This document shows positions 1-13,569 of a stretch of 64,000 nt of DNA, in pieces. The notes below the pieces were generated by a model that did not search any database, was not told where the DNA came from, and saw only the letters and a program-made list of their open reading frames with translations. Both the position numbers and the translations under genes were made by a program. Positions within the stretch are counted from its first letter, which is position 1. Each line of letters opens with the position of its first letter. Origin of the DNA: Serilophus lunatus. Taxonomy: Eukaryota; Chordata; Aves; Passeriformes; Eurylaimidae. The stretch is from contig VXBA01001197.1 of the NCBI GenBank assembly GCA_013399895.1, positions 372,001-436,000 on the forward strand, written 5' to 3'.

Positions 1-782
1 ACCCGTGTCTTGTGAGGGTATTATCAGAGACAGCAGATCAGACACTGTAATGCTGCCTTGCACTGTGATTTGACCCATTTCCTAAGCTTTTATGACTCGG
101 CATTTACTATTCCTGGATTTGAAATTTTTTAAGAGTAATGTCAAAATCCTCAATGAAAATGATTGAATGCAAGGAACTGTGGTCGTTACAAGTTAAAATT
201 TATTTTTACAGTCCTGAGTGAAACTATCGTGTGCTATTGTAGAGAGACACTCAAGAACAGCAGTGTAAAACTCTGGAAGCAGTATTTCAGCTGTAATTAG
301 CAAAAAGAACTTGATGCACTGATGGCTGTTGAGAATTAGTGAAACCTTGTAGTGTGCCTTGAGATCCTTGTGAGGAAAATGCCAGAAAAATAAGAAATAT
401 AATGTAGAAAGCAGTATATAATTTTATGGCTTAGATGTCTTGTTCAGCCTAAGTCATAAAGCCTATTTGCAGGCAAGCATTAGGGTCAGGCCCCAAGACT
501 CACTTTTGCCTCTGAATTCAGGCCAGTGATTGTGGGAGAAGGGGATGGTTGATGCATCAGCCATCAGGGAAAAATTCATCCTGCAATAAATGCAGAGAAT
601 TCACCTCAAGAGTGGATCAGACAAGCTCATTTCTCTTTGTGCAATGATATAAAAAATATTAGAATGTGGGCAAATGTAGCATGGTGATTTAATTATCTGT
701 ACTGACACACCGTCACTCCTTTGCAGGATAAGCTTCAAGAGGCTGAAAGAGGGAACATTTATCTTTTCTTAATATTTACTCT
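1..782. other. Downstream flank, no gene seen
   Basis: Unique-looking AT-rich sequence 5' of the CR1 copy. I found no splice-bounded coding segment, RNA gene or recognisable repeat. Confidence 0.5.
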
Positions 783-1300
783 GCTCTCATGAGACCCCAC
801 CTGGAGTGCTGTGTCCAGCTCTGGGGCCCCAACATAAGAAGGACATGGAACTGCTAGAGTGAGTTCAGAGGAGGGACACAAGGATATTCAAGAGGACTAG
901 AGCATGTCTGCTGTGAAGACAGGCTGAGAGCTGAGGTTGTTCAGCCTGAAGAAGAGAAGGCTCTTGGGAGACCTTGGAGCACCTTCCAGTACTTAAATGG
1001 GGTCTATAAAAGAAAGAGAGAGACTTTTTACATGGGTAGATAGTGATAGGATAAAGGGTAATGATTTTAAACCAAATGAGAGTAGATTAGAAAGAAATTC
1101 TTAGCTGTGAGGGTGGTGAGGCACCAGAACAAATTGCCAAGAGAAGTGGATGTCCCATCCCTGGGAGTGTTCAAGGACACAGGTTGAATGGGGCTTTGAG
1201 AAACCTGGTCTATGAATGGTGTCTCTGCCCATGACAAGGTGGTTGGAAAAAAATGATCTTTAAAGGTCGCTTCCAAATCAAACCATTTATGATTCTATGA
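783..1300 (+). mobile_element. CR1 LINE, 3' end, plus orientation
   Basis: This is a 5'-truncated copy of the avian non-LTR retrotransposon CR1. It begins at the conserved CTCATGAGACCCCACCTGGAG block (the end of the reverse-transcriptase reading frame). It runs through GAAGAGAAGGCTC, CCAGTACTTAAA and the AGGGTGGTGAGGCACCAGAAC segment. The 3' end is TTTAAAGGTCGCTTCCAA followed by GATTCTATGA, the diagnostic CR1 tail. Many substitutions and frame breaks show that it is old and inactive. Confidence 0.93.
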
Positions 1301-4300
1301 CTATTTAGACCTTTCTGAGTGACTTCACACCTTTCATCCCTAGAATTAGGCCTTACAGCTAAGATAGCCCACTGGGTGCTGTGATGAAGATACTTGTTCA
1401 AATGCCAGATGAACCAGCCAACACCACCATTGGATCAGTATCAGCCAAGAGGCCTTGCTCTGTGCCAGGGTGTGCTTTGGACTGGAAAGAAACTGCTGAA
1501 AACCTTCATCCAACATGTCCACAGTCAGTTGCCTGAGGGTAGATTGTACATCCCAGAGAGGCTCCTGAACTCCTCCTCACCTCTGTCCTGAGAATGAACA
1601 TCCCTGCATGGAGCTGGGTCACCCACATCCCTCTGGGGCAGAAGCAGCACCTGCTGCTAGAGATGCTGAGTGGCCATGGGAATGTCTTTACTCATCCACC
1701 TCAGTGGGAGTTTAGGGAACCAGAAGGTTAAAATGTTGGCTGAATCTTCCCAGGACTGCCGTCCCCCTTCCTGTGAAGAAGTGGCAATTAAACAGACTTG
1801 TTGCCCTGTGGTTTAATGGATGGGACTGACTGCAGTGCTTGGGGACCCTCTGACAGGGTGCTGTGAAAGGGCAAAGGGGGACTAATAGCTGCTGTGTTTT
1901 CCAGCAGCCCCAGCCAGAGATAGCTCTCTATATAGCTGACAAGCAGTCAACGTCTGCTCCCTGTCTCTGTTTGCACTTCATCGAGTTATCTCCTTGCAAG
2001 CAAAGAAATCCCAGCTGATTGAACAGCACATTCATCATCTGGATTTCCCCCCTATCTTTTCCTGTATCAATGGTGCCATAAAAAGCCCACCAGAAAAGTC
2101 AACAGAAATCTGCTCTATCTTCCATTAAAAGCTTTTGCAGAGATCTGAAGTAAAGAAAAAAAAAACGAAAACTTTTTTTCTTCCCTGGAACGTCAATCAA
2201 GGAACATTAAACAAAAAGATTAGTTCTGCTCTTATTTGTTTGTAAAACAAAAAGCATGAAATGTTTAGCAGTGTTGTAATGAAAAACAGATGGGAATAAT
2301 GCTGGCTTTCAAGGCCGCTGGTAACCACCTCCTTTTCATGCCGCAGCAGCAGCAGGACGAGGCAGGCAGCCCATTAGGACAATTTATGAACTGGACTTCC
2401 ACAGAGGGAGTTCTAGCAAGAGGTCCACAGCTCATACAGAGCAACTCTGATAACATCTGTTAGGGTTATTCATTGAAGAGGATTATATTACAATCCCTCT
2501 TAATACTACGAGTGCTATGGTAAAACCGGATGAGCCTTCAGTTTCATTTGCTCCAGCAATATGTGTTTATCAGAGCATTTTTCTGAAGTTGGAAACCTAG
2601 GCTGCATTCATGGTATGTCACAGAATGAAATTTAGAAAGCTTGAAATACTAACCTAGAAAAAACTTCAGTCCCTGCTTTTAATTTCTCATAGCTGTAGCG
2701 CTCAGCTTCTTTGTGCAGCATCAACACAACATAAGCCTTTTTCCATAGAAAGCCACTCCCCATTAACTCTCCAGGGCTGAGATTGATTTTATTTAAATAG
2801 TTCTCACTCGCTAACCTTGCTCCAGCCTTTATTTAAGACTTTGCTAATGATGCATTTTTTTCCCCTTAATTTACCTAAGTATATAATGAACGCTCACATC
2901 CGAAATGACCTCATTATACCAGCAAGGACTTTCTTGCGGATACAATTTAGTGCACAGGCATAAGGCACAGGAGAACTCTCTAAATGGAGAGGTTTAAAAC
3001 ATTCTGAAAAATCCCTGTTGACTACAAGCCAGATTCTTACTGTTGTAAATTGACTTAGTTCCAACAGCTTCAATGAAGCTGCACTGATTTACTCCACTTG
3101 AGGGTCTTACCCTATTATTCTTATTTATTGAACTTGCCACCTTTTGCTGCTACAACCTAAACTTCCATCCTCTAGCAGCAGGGTTACTATCTAAAACAGG
3201 TGTTTCTCCAGTAATACATGACTTAAGAAATTTATGACTGCCTGGAGTATTTCATTGTCCTCTAAAAGTGTTTATAATAATTCTTGTTGACTGTCCCAAC
3301 TCCCACCAATCAGCTGTAGAGTTGTTTGCAGGCTAAACCTGCAAGAAACAAAATATTAATTTCCCATACAAGCATGAGCTGTTTTATCTGTTTGTAGGCA
3401 ATGTTTTCTCCCTGCTGGACAAAGGTCTTTCCTGGTCTCTGTACAGTGTCTGGGACAAAATGCAGCCCATTTTTTTATGCTTTTTATACTTTCTGGCTCC
3501 ACAAAAAATAAACTGCAAAATGAAAAAATGCATTGCAAAGGAAAAACAAAAACCTGTAACAACGGAAATTTCTTTTGTGCGCCAATTGTAGTCCTAATGG
3601 GAATCCAACTGTCCCACCATGACAGTCTGCTGTTCCTAGAGGCCTGGGCTTGTTTTATCCCATTCTCTTCTGGGAGAGATTCAGGCTGCTGCTCTGACCT
3701 TGACACAGCTATGATCAGCTGAAGCGTCTGCATTTGTACTTTTGTGGGCTTAGCAGGAGACAGCTCATAGGAAGGCACAAGATCACATGGTACAAATACT
3801 GGAGAAAAGTCAAAGGCTTGGATAAAGTTCAGTGTGTCCATAAAAGCGACATGGAATCCAGCCTACAGGTTCACAAAAAATTCGTAGTGTTTTTTTACTT
3901 GTCCAGAAATAACTGCCTGAGGAGCCCTTTGATTTGGGGGATCCTGGACGACTCTGTCACATAAAGACTAAGGAGAGAAAACAGCAATTACCTGGATGCT
4001 AATGAGAGTTGTGTGTCTGTACATACATGCTGCAGTGATTACTCTTCAGAGAAATCAGCAGTGGTTATGCTAATACATTGCTTACTCACTACATGTGATT
4101 GGTGTTAACTTCAAACCTGAGATTCTCAAAAAAACTCCCCTTTGTCTTAGCAGATTGAGGATTGAGGGGAACTCTACAGAAAATGTCAGAGGCCAGTGTC
4201 CTAAGAAATCATACTGAATCATAATATGATTTTGCAAATTCGTGTTTTCTTTGGGTCTAGTGGAACTCTAAAGAAAAGATAATATTTTCTATGAAATCTC

Positions 4301-5656
4301 AAAGGACTAGAGTGAAGTAGATACATTCAGCACAACCATCTTTCAGTGGTACCTGAGCAGAGAGGCAGGCAGCAGCAAATTTTATCCCTGCTTCACTTGT
4401 TCTGGTTGTTTCTAGGTCAGTTGAAATATTCTGATGGTAAAAAATAAGCACAGCAAAAATGTGCAACCACGCCCCAGAATAATTTCAAAGTCCTTAAAAA
4501 GAAATGCACATCTGTTTATTTACTGCATTAAAACTGCAACATCAAATACAACTACATTTTCATTTCTAGAAAGGACACATGCAATAAAATACTCTGATTT
4601 TATAATCTGATTCCACATAGTTCATTGGTAACGGTGGAGCATCACAGAACAGTCAGAAGGCTAGGGCTTGCAGTGATGAATTTCCAGTCTCTTTATCCTA
4701 CTTGCAAGCAGCAAAGTCACATCACATTTTATATGTCATTGAGAGATAAACTTTTGGAATAATGTGGCCGAATCACAGAAGGTTCCGGCTGCCCCTTAAT
4801 TCCTGGATGAGTCTTGAAGAATCAGCCTTTTCTACTTGAGAAAATATTATGCTTTGACAAGGATGAGGAATAGACAGTATTTTCCAGGCACAGAGCAGAA
4901 ATTCTTCCATCTTACAACACAGCTGAAGCACAAAGCAAGGGCCTCTGCTTCACAGGTGCAAAGAAGCCAAGGCTGTGAGTTACTTTAACTATTGTTCTGA
5001 AGAATGAAATCAGGCCATTTTCTGCAATATTTCACTGCAGCTTTCTATTATGTTCATCTGCACATGGAGCTTCAATCAATTTAATCTGGTATTTCAGCTA
5101 TGGAGTAAATCAGAATACATATGAGGAGTCCACAGCTCAGAAAAGAACACAAAAAGTTGTCCTGAAATATTCAAAACATAGCCTCTTAACTCCTTAAAAG
5201 GCCCTGTTCTTCATTACAAAAGGTCTTTATCACAGTTATTCACACATCATAGCCTCTTATTTTTAATATTTCCCATGAAATTTCATGGCAATAATTTTGA
5301 AATAAGATTCTAAACGGTGTGAAAAAACTATAGAATCAGGGCCCAAAATGGTACAATTTCAGAGTAAATTCTTCTGACTTTCAGTTGATACTTTTTAGGA
5401 GGTGTCATGTAACACTGCCCAGCCTTTCAAAATAATGACCTGATTTCTTTCTGTACATCTTGCATGGCATAAGACTAAGGATGACTTAGCTCTAACAATT
5501 TACATAAAGTCAGTCTTTTTATGCAGCTGCATTTTTTATAGAATTTAATAGAGTCAGTATACAGAAGCTTACAGCTTTTTGAGCTAATTCTAGCAAATAG
5601 GAGGTTATATATGCAAACAAAGAGTTCCAAAACTACATGGAAATCTGTAGAGTAAA

Positions 5657-5671
5657 ATATATATATATATG
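5657..5671. repeat. Short (AT)n microsatellite
   Basis: About seven AT units in a row within AT-rich flanking sequence. Confidence 0.8.
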
Positions 5672-7635
5672 TCATTTCTCAACACAAGCAGTAGGCAGTT
5701 TAGAAAAATATGATTGTTACAGTCTTTCTGAATCAGAAAAGAAAGGATTTAAAAAATAAGTCAGCTTTTCATAAAGCCATATTTTTAATAAGAAAATAGA
5801 CTGGTCCACATTTCCCTGAAAAAGCTGGAAAGGTTAAAGAAAGGTTCAAGCAAGACAAGGAGTCTGACTTGGACTTGATATCATCTGTGATAACATGTAC
5901 AGAGACAGCTGCTTGGCTCCAGTATTGTTTATCTTAGAAAAGAGCCTAATTTATCACAATTGTATTTAAAAATCATAAATAACATGACAAAAGTGGAACT
6001 GGTCCCCACAAGGCAAATAATGATATTCATACAAGCAAAAAAGTGACATCAATCCAGTTATTTTCTTGTGACAGTTAAAAGGTATTTTGTACCCAACTGC
6101 TACATTGAATAGCACATGTATAAACACAGATTATTATTGCAGACTCTGCTATCAGCTACTATACATAAACAAGAAGAGATGTTCATGCTGTAATTGCCTC
6201 TAAGGTTTTTGTTCTACTTGAATATTAACATTTACAAGAAGCTGAGGTGGAGACCCGAATGAAGCCAGAATTTCAACATACAAAATGACAGGGTCCACAG
6301 GAAGATTTCTGATCCTCCCCATTAGTGACATTTGGAAGTGGCTAGGAGCTCTGAAGAATTTTAAAACAATTCATACCATGGGTTTCTTTTGTGAACAGCC
6401 TTTCATTTTCCCACTGCCCAGAGACAGATGATCTAACGTGGGGCATACTGGTGCAATTTAGATCCATATCAGTAAACCTCCTATTAGGGAGGATTCAAAT
6501 TTTAGTTCCAGTTACTTTCAAAAGAAAGTGGCAAAATTTACCTCAGTATTTTAAATTAAAAGCAGAGAACTATTTGATTGCAGAAATTTCACTCCAGGCT
6601 GTTCTTAATAACTTTTTAATGTATCAGTTAGAAACTCTCATTAGTTCTGTTCAGTGAGAGAGCAAATGCCTTCATTTTGTTGTCATTTTTGTGAAATATA
6701 TGGGATATTTACTCACCCTATATGTGAGTCTTAGCACATTTCTTTAAACTTTCTTCTTACTTGAAACTAAACAAAAGCATAAAAACTGATGGAAGCAAGA
6801 TTGATGAAGTGTTGTTGAAGGGATCCAAAACTGCTTATAATCCAACCTTATGAATTAAATTGGGTTCCAGACAGCCAGCTGCTGTAAGGAGTGAGGACAG
6901 GTCCTCTGTAGAAACCCTGTACATCGGTTATATTGCTAGTAAACAACAATGCAGCTTCTGGGTCTCCTACTACTTTCCAATGTCAATGGAGAGTTAGATC
7001 TTACAAAAGGCAATGACAAAAAGATGCAACACCTGCATTATCGCTTGTGTAATTGCTTCACAGTGATCCAGTACAATCAAGTAAATAATGAGAAGGTATA
7101 TTGTTGGAAGGGAAGCTCTGAGGCTGGGCAGATTGAGTGTGGCCTCCTGGAATCACAGGTTAAATTCAATTAACACAAATTAAAAGGAAAAACACTGAAA
7201 GGAATCACACTGATCAAGGAGAAAACATCCACTGAGGCAAAAATTACCCTCAGGGTCTTAGAGCAATACAAAGATGTGTCTTCCACCTTCCAGTCAAGCC
7301 TATGTACAAAATGGAGGCTGACATGGGAGGACAGACAGTTAGGACATGCAACATTTAAATACCTTTAGGAACAGCTAGTACTTAAGGAGTGCCTCCCAGG
7401 TTAAATTCTTACAGGATTTGATCTGGGAAGGTCGTGGGAAAATCATGTTAGGTGCTTTTTGCTCAAGTGACTGAAACCCAAACTCAGAGCTTATTAAAGC
7501 TCATTAAAACATATATCCCTAAACTCTTTCAGCTTCCCTTTAAGACACAGTTTCTCGTAAAAGCTGCACTTGAAAGTTTCATTGAAGTGGAATGTCATCT
7601 TTCCTTAAGTAGGACAATAACTACGCTCCCCATTA

Positions 7636-7676
7636 CACATATGTATGTATATGTATATATACATTCATACATATTT
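7636..7676. repeat. Imperfect TATG/TATA microsatellite
   Basis: Alternating TATG, TATA and CATA units, including GTATGTATATGTATATATAC. Similar imperfect runs occur at about 14860-14900 and 39248-39290. Confidence 0.75.
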
Positions 7677-8038
7677 CATGGCAATGGAAAGTACCATGCA
7701 GAGGCATTCATTCATATCTGTAGTGAAACAAAGTCTGTGGCGTTCAATCCTTATTAAACCTGACAAAAGAAATAATTTAATTTTGAAGGTGGGAGTCACT
7801 TCAGGAGAAATAACAGCTCCTACCCCTGAATTCTAGCAGGAGGCCTCCTGGCAAAGTGCTGGTAAGGGCAGGTGGCACTGCGACCTACAGTCAGTTCCCA
7901 CCCTCTCCAAATTTACCTCTCGCTTTTAACATGCAGCTTTTGATGGAGCAAAAAAGAAGCTAAAACAAATGCTTTGCTATTAGCCTTGATAAATGAGTTG
8001 TGAAATCAGTTTGTTAAGAGACCAGTTTAAATGGGGTT

Positions 8039-8102
8039 CTTTTTTGTCTTTTTGTTTGTTTGTTGGTTTGGTTTGGTTTGTGGTTGTTTGTTTTGTTGGC
8101 AG
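8039..8102 (+). repeat. G/T-rich low-complexity block
   Basis: A run of TTTG, GTTT and GGTTT units (for example GGTTTGGTTTGGTTTGTGG) with almost no A or C. Similar plus-strand blocks are at 30185-30372 and 54484-54632. Confidence 0.75.
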
Positions 8103-9683
8103 TTACTTAGGGTGTATAACAAGGCTCAAGAGCACAGACTCAAGAGCATTCAGCCCCAGGCTAGCAGAACATGGGAGCACTTATGACAGTGACAATGCAA
8201 GGATAACAGAGCTGAAACAGAAACACTGGCCCTCCATGCTGACTAAGGGGCAATTTTCTGCACTCATTAATTGGATTGCGCATGAAAACCTGCTTAGAGA
8301 GAAGAGAAAAGGGTCTGGACAGGCTATGAATAATGCTAATGGCAAAGTTTTCATAATTAATTATTGTTTGTTAAGCGACACCCTCACAACTCCCGTCTGT
8401 AGATGTGATTAAGGGCAGTCCCTAAACCAAAACGAGGGCAGGTGAAGGCAGGACATAGCCAGGAGGCTTGGAAGAAATGGCTGTCTAGGACCAGAGTCTC
8501 CTCAGATATTGATGAAGGCTGTTTTGAGACATGGAGCAGCAGAAACAGGCAGAACATTTGTAGGACAAACTGCAATTGGGGAAAAATTTTATTGAATTTA
8601 AATGTATTCAAATCAGACCTTATTTTTTGCTCTAGGTATTGAGGAAAAACTGCTACCAGAAACACTTCAGAAAAGTGACAGAATGATCTAGGGTATGGAA
8701 GAACTGTAATGAGTAGTATTGGTCTTTCTGCTTCCTTGGATTCAACATAAGGGGGCCAAAGCAGAAAACTAAAACCATCCACACTCCGCAAACAAAAAGT
8801 TTCTGATTCAAAACCAATTTAAGAGGAATACCTTTCTCACACAACTCAGAGGAAGAACACGGAGCTCACTGCTGTAAACAGCTCTGAGACTAGAAAGCCA
8901 CTAGCATTCAGTAAGGCACTGAACAGGGTTACCTCCAAATTCCAGAAGACTAAAGACAACACCTGACATTTACTTGCAAAGGAACAGAAAAACTCCTACT
9001 TCAGTTCTACAATGAATTTCTAACTCCTAGGGTTGAACAGAGATCATCATGACTAGCTTTCTATCTACAGTAGCATTTCCTGTATCTTTTACTGAAGCAT
9101 CAGTGCCCACCACCTACCATTAATCTGTCACTGAGGAGTTTAATTTAGCAGTTTCTGTAGTATTTAATGAAAAGAAGAAAACACTTCCAGGGCTCAAATT
9201 TCAGCTGGAGTGAATCACCCTGAGGGGAGCCTCCTTCCACAGTCAGGGACATGAAACTGAAAAATGCGGATGGCCACTGTCAAAATTTTGTCTGTCCGAG
9301 CAGGATGGCTCTGACATTAGTCATTCCTGTGTCATTAGTCCTTGGCTGCTCTCATTATGCCAGAACTACATGTTCCTCTCTTGTATCGAGATATCAGGCT
9401 GCCTTTTGAAGACCTGATGTCTCCTGCTGCTTCCACTGTGCACCTTCATCTCTCCCACACTTTACTAGGGGGAGGATGGTTAGCTCAAGGTACAATGAGG
9501 TAGAATCTGGCGGTGCCGAAACAGGTTAGGAAACAGAGGTGCCGTTGAGGCTACTGTTTGAATTGATATATTCCTGATTTTTCCAGATCTACTGATAACT
9601 GTCTGGTAGACACATATTCATATTTTAAATTGGTTAGACAAGAGATAATGAAAAGAATCAGCTGTATGACAGATTATTCCATT

Positions 9684-9716
9684 CTGCTTTGTTGTTTGTT
9701 TGTTTGTTTTTTTTTA
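9684..9716 (+). repeat. (GTTT)n simple repeat
   Basis: Several TTTG/GTTT units followed by a T homopolymer. Confidence 0.8.
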
Positions 9717-12700
9717 AATCCTACATTCAAGAATCTTTGGTTTGTTTTGTTTTGCCATTGAACAAGTGCAACATGAACCCACAATTCTTAAACAGACATG
9801 CAAGTAAAAATGCTGTGTCTAAAACATGCCAAATGATTACCAAACACCTACAACTAAACTGTCTATATTCCAGGAAAAACCATAGATATCTTTGTTCAAA
9901 TATGGCAAAAGTAATAAGATTGGTTTCTGAATGACTCATGTTGTCTGTACCAGAAATATTATCTTTAGTACTTTAATAAACTGGTTTCTGAGAGTTGCCA
10001 AACATTGACAGATAGATTAATGAAATAAACTTTCAATGGCTCAGAGCAGGTCAATGATCTGAGAACTGCTAAGAATATCACCGACAGCCCCCAGCAACTC
10101 TGCAAAAAGCTGATAGTTTTTGGACAAACATATTTTCAGCTGCAGACTAGCAATTCACACTGTCCAAAAGGTAGTAAAGTCTCCAAAAGCAGTTCTTACA
10201 GACAGCTGGGTACATAACCTATGACTTGAAAGACAGATATGATGCCCAGCAAAGATATGTTTATTGGGGGTTTTATACCAGCATTTCTTGAAAGGCAAAA
10301 CTATTTCCCATGGTGAACAATTTAATTTCAGTCTGTAATCTTCAGTTATTCCGAAAGGCTTTGTTTGCTCTGGGAATCTCTGTCACACAGCAATTTTAGG
10401 GGTTTTTTTCTGAACAAAAGAGAACAATATACTCTCTTGTTGACACAAGTTAAAAGAATTCTTATACATGAACTCACTCTTCAAATCTCTTTAGTGATAA
10501 TGAGATGTGTATGCACACACATCAAAGTAAAACATTCCCTATTTAATACTGAAGAGAAGATGTGATGGAGCAAACTCCTGAGGTCCTAGAGCAACTAAAG
10601 AGAATATACTATTTGTTCTGACATACAGAGATTACCATCTGTCTGTCTAGTGATTGCCAATTTTTGGAGACATTTCTTCTCTCTGAAGTCTTCAATTATT
10701 GCAACAAAAGAGATTGAGAAGAAGCATAAAGCCATTCTAAAAGCTTCAAAATTATTCATTGATCATTAGATGGTTTTATTAGTTAGGCTAGTAGCTTTAT
10801 TTACAGCCTCCCATGTTTGAGTTTTGTATCTTGGTCCGTACAAATAAGGTAGCACTCAGAAGAAATCATGACTGCTCTGGAGATTCAGTGCTAGCAGAGG
10901 AACATAACATTTTTAATGCATGTGCTTAAAACTGAACATGTTTTCCATACAGAGACTTCTGCATAGGGCATATATAAATAATATTTAATACCACTTAAAT
11001 TACTATCTGGAATTAGAAAAAAGACTATTAATAGACATGTGGCACAATAGCAATTTTCTACCTCAATGTATTGCTGTGATGGAAAATTCTGTTGAAAGCA
11101 TCTGGTTTCAAAATCAATTACAATTTACAAATTAGGCTTGATTTCATGCCAGAGGTTGGGTTTGAAGTGTGCCTTTGGGACTCTGCAAAATTCTTACTGT
11201 AATGCATGGGCAATGGAGTGCAGGATTTTGCCTTTAATGCCGAAGGGTCATTAACGTAGTCAGTCAAATATTGGGCCCAACAGTGCAGGCAAGAGAGCTT
11301 GGAGAGACATGTAAGGGCTCTGCTCTGTCAGCAGGCTGGGTATCTGCATGGAGTATAGGCTACATGGTCTGAGCCAGGTGCACAAATGATTTACAACCTC
11401 AAATATATTCGATATATTTTAGAGTGTTTTAATACTCTTTGACAGTGGTTGGATCTGGATTAGGGTAAAGTAGTCCAAGTCCTCAGTTTTGGATGCTTAG
11501 CTCTTCTGTGCATCCCAGGTTTTGGCAAAAGATGTCTTAAGGCAGTGGCCCCAGTCTGAACCTGAGCTATAACACATCTCAGTTACATCTGGATGTCAGA
11601 GATGTATGAGCTGGGGATTTTATAGGCACAAAAGTGAAAGTATAACCACCAAATCATCTGTGAGCAAAGATAAAGAGCCTTGCTCAAGATTTTAAGGACT
11701 GATTTGGAAACAGTATGATTTAGTTTGTGTTTTGAGGAATCTGATCTTTGTACAGTTTCCTGGAAGCTGGACTGGAGAGTTTGTTTTTATTATTCCAGTT
11801 ACTGACTTGATTAATATTTACATACACTTCCAGGAATCAGTATCACAAACTTTTCAGAAAAAAGCCACATGAGAATAAAAAAGAAAGTAAATTTTGCATT
11901 TACATTTCAAGCTTACTTTTGTGATTTTTACTTTCTTCTTTCCTAGAGAAATTTCAGACCTGCCTTGGACAGGTAAGGTCAATGACATTATGGAAGAGTG
12001 ATATGAACATTAAAGTCTTATGCTTTGGATAGTTTTCATTGCAAGGAAGCAGAAATATTTATCACTTATGTGAGATATTTAGCTTACTTAAGTTTATGAG
12101 AATGGGTCGACTGAGATTTAAAGCAAAAATTTCCAAAATTACAGACAGAGGACTAACAGAATAAATTGATTGCAAACCCAGCAGCAAAAGTGTGTTTCTG
12201 ATTTAGTTGGTGTTTTTGTGTTTTTGTTTTTGTTTTAAAACCTGCCACAACACTGAAACATCAAGGTGACGACACAGTTGTTCTCTTATGACCCTCTGTG
12301 TAGAAATTATTTCTCCCAGTTGCATACTCCTGTGGTGTCAAATGCATTTGTGAACCCATACAAATCACCCAGATCAGAAAGGCTGGGCAGAAAGAAATCT
12401 GATGTGAGATTTTTGTACTTTCATAGAAAACACTTTTCTATCTCCCTACTGATTTTTCACTTGCAGCTTTATTATTCCTCATTATTTTTACTTTCTCACT
12501 GGTATTTTACTTATATCATGTGGTACAAATCAGCAAAACCCTGAAAAGTGCAATGTAGCTACGTCATAGAAAAGTGTGTGCACACCTACACTATCCACAA
12601 TCACACAAAGCTGCTTTTTTTACTGTCCCTCTTCCCCCACACTTCTTTCCTACTGGAGGATTTAATTTGAAATGGAGATGTGTTCGATGATTAGCTCCTT

Positions 12701-13532
12701 GCAGGGCAGCCCCAGGAGTTTCTTCCCTCAGGGCTGACAGCAATTTTTAGAGGAACATTGTTGGAATGTACATGGCACTGGCATAGCTAATCAGAAGAGA
12801 AAAGGAGGTATGTCCTCTTTTGCCAGAAAGAACAGTTGCAAAGAAAAAAATAATTTGTCCCATTCTCTGACAAATTATAGTTCCTCTGCATTTGGCTCCT
12901 TCATGAAAGAAATCATAGACCTTCCTTTGCTTCCTGATGTGTCTTATTGCTCAGCATACATCCACTCTTCTCATTTTTCTGCTTCCAGACCCTCTCTGCC
13001 TGCTCCAAGAGCTCTTCTACTGACAGTCAGATTTTAATTCACATCAGCTCAGCTCCTCCTCATGCTGTCCTTGCAGTCTGACTGATTACCTTCTCCATCC
13101 CTACTCTGTCTCCTTTAACTTCCACTCTTCTTCACAATTTTAGCAAAATTTGGCATTATAACGCACACCAGCAAACCCAGTGTAGCGAGAAGCATTATTA
13201 GGAACACAGTGACAGAGTCCTGGTGGTGGAAGGGTCTCCTCAGAACACTGTTAGAGTCCCTGTTACTTGCCCTATTTTAAATCTTACTGAAGAAAAGCTG
13301 TTTAATATGCAACAGTACCATACTGTAGCAGGGAGAATGAATTAAAAAAGATTCTGAGATTTTTTCCTTCATAGAACCTGTATTCTTTTCCTCTCTGCTA
13401 ATTGTGACTCCATTTTTAAGCTTTATAAATTGTTGGATATCTCTTTTCTATATGTTTAGCTGCTCCTCTTTCACACTCCCTGTTGTCCCACAATTCTGTG
13501 CCTATGAGCTCCTTGCTGCTACACATCCTTAT

Positions 13533-13569
13533 TTTATTCAAGTTTGCTTCTTTAATGCAAAACTTTAAT
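13533..13569 (-). terminator. Candidate polyadenylation signals for SYNE2
   Basis: Reading the minus strand past the stop at 15102, the first ATTAAA is at 13564-13569 and the first AATAAA at 13533-13538. On the transcript strand, a GT-rich tract (GGATGTGTAG) follows within 25 bases, as expected for a cleavage-stimulation element. This would give a 3' UTR of about 1.5 kb. The assignment rests only on motif order, and alternative sites further down are possible. Confidence 0.35.

Larger units (their letters stand above)
1301..13532. other. Long downstream region, no gene recognised
   Basis: About 12 kb beyond the presumed SYNE2 3' end. It holds simple repeats (AT at 5657-5671, TATG/TATA at 7636-7676, G/T-rich at 8039-8102, GTTT at 9684-9716) and many short open frames compatible with chance. 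In mammals ESR2 is the convergent neighbour of SYNE2. I looked on the plus strand for its ligand-binding-domain helices and did not recognise any. I see no tRNA or other RNA gene. Confidence 0.5.

Noticed and set aside
1651..1690. LLLEML-like plus-strand peptide resembling an ESR2 helix
   Set aside because: The match is six residues only; flanking residues do not fit the receptor, and there are no exon borders.
3356..3841. 161-codon minus open frame
   Set aside because: It has no recognised motif and no plausible splice or promoter context. A few frames of this length are expected by chance in 64 kb.
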